DNA of 64,000 bases. Origin: Pseudoalteromonas sp. CO133X (lineage in GTDB: Bacteria > Pseudomonadota > Gammaproteobacteria > Enterobacterales > Alteromonadaceae). The translations under genes and the position numbers were made by a program. The stretch lies in NCBI GenBank assembly GCA_004208945.1, contig SGPE01000009.1:310001-374000 (forward strand), given 5' to 3'. The notes below the pieces were generated by a model. It was not told the DNA's origin and searched no databases. It worked only from the letters and a program-made list of their open reading frames with translations. Shown in pieces: positions 63,405-64,000 of the stretch (position 1 is its first letter; every line of letters starts with the position of its first letter).

Positions 63405-64000
63405 TTATGGGTTGATAGATAAAATTTCAAGTAAGGTTTTGTAAATTTTTAATTTAGGTGTGCCGTCTGTATACGGACTAATCGCCAAAAGCGGGAAAGG
63501 TAATGCGGATTTTAGTGTTTCTAAATTGGCGTCTTGTTCACGCATATTTGGGTCTACATGATTTGCAATCCAACCCACACAATTTACACCGAGCGCTTTA
63601 AAATGAGCTGCTGTCAGTAAAGCATGATTTAGGCATCCTAGTTTCATACCCACGACTAAAATCACATCAAGCTGCTGTGATTTAACCCAATCACTGAGCA
63701 AATCAGTTTCGTTGATAGGTAAACACCAACCGCCTGCACCTTCTGTAAGAATATAATCGGTATTGAGTGCTTTTACATTCGCATAAGCAGCATCGAGCTT
63801 GTCAAATGTTAGTCTGTCGCCTACTTGGGCAGCTGCAATATGCGGTGCAATGGGTGGCTCATAGGTAAAGGGGTTAACAATGTTGTATTTAACACCAATT
63901 GATGAGCTTTCCATTAAGGTTAATGCATCATCATTGACTAGCTGCCCAAATGCTTCTTCGGCACCTGCTGCAATGGGTTTAAATCCAACCGCACGCTGTT
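63405..64000 (-). CDS. bioD: Dethiobiotin synthetase BioD (N-terminus beyond the window)
   Basis: Biotin pathway enzyme that closes the ureido ring of DAPA with ATP and CO2. The frame stays open to the right edge: upstream of the first internal ATG (63914) it reads KPIAAGAEEAF...LVNDDALTLM, the normal BioD sequence after the P-loop, so the gene is cut by the window. Further on are YNIVNPFTYEPPIAPHIAA, LTEGAGGWCLPIN and DVILVVGMKLGCLNHALL. It ends in NP at 63405. Confidence 0.92.
   Translation of the reverse strand, partial: QRAVGFKPIAAGAEEAFGQLVNDDALTLMESSSIGVKYNIVNPFTYEPPIAPHIAAAQVGDRLTFDKLDAAYANVKALNTDYILTEGAGGWCLPINETDLLSDWVKSQQLDVILVVGMKLGCLNHALLTAAHFKALGVNCVGWIANHVDPNMREQDANLETLKSALPFPLLAISPYTDGTPKLKIYKTLLEILSINP

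Overview
The window reads as chromosome of a marine gammaproteobacterium, most likely Pseudoalteromonas or a close relative. This rests on overall protein style, A+T-rich codon use, and housekeeping genes (purEK, a MaeA-type malic enzyme, miaE, htpX, bioD, a ybiT-type ABC-F gene); no database search was possible. No rRNA or tRNA genes, CRISPR array, intact insertion sequence or prophage were seen.

Region 1 (1-3.2 kb): a QueD-type pterin enzyme, a LytM/M23 peptidase, a YciA-type thioesterase, then an endonuclease/exonuclease/phosphatase-fold protein.

Region 2 (3.2-26.5 kb): the centre of interest. It carries a nearly complete counterpart of the Vibrio fischeri syp (symbiosis polysaccharide) locus in cyclically permuted order: I (reverse strand), J, K, L, M, N | O, P, Q-R fused | A, B, C, D, E | G, H (reverse strand). 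These are followed by a stand-alone Hpt protein, a YvcK-type gene and a soluble hybrid histidine kinase that together could replace SypF. The parts form a coherent machine: sugar transferase and glycosyltransferases build a lipid-linked repeat, the K flippase and L ligase/polymerase move and polymerise it, O/C/D set chain length and export, and A/E (STAS protein and kinase-phosphatase) plus the Hpt and the sigma-54 activator G regulate. Sigma-54 -24/-12 elements lie before I, J, O and A, and a repeated dyad TTGCA-N3-TGCRA (five copies seen) is a candidate binding site for G.

Region 3 (26.6-32.1 kb): a reverse-strand run of CheY-like regulator, MoxR ATPase, DUF58 protein, TgpA-like transglutaminase and a Na+/H+ antiporter-family transporter.

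Region 4 (32.1-35.5 kb): a small accessory islet with a phage-type DUF3653 protein, an unknown protein paired with a HEPN-like protein, an orphan, nested inverted repeats and a mazEF toxin-antitoxin pair.

Region 5 (35.5-64 kb): ordinary chromosomal genes: two ABC-F ATPases, a phosphoprotein phosphatase, miaE, a sulfotransferase/solute-binding/MAPEG group, malic enzyme, gamma-glutamyltransferase, rhombosortase, an S9 peptidase, a YeiH/phosphodiesterase operon, purEK, a roughly 265-bp palindromic MITE-like element, a TetR regulator with tandem operators and a porin, small reverse-strand genes, htpX, and a bioD cut by the right edge. The second ABC-F gene appears to start at a non-canonical ATC codon.
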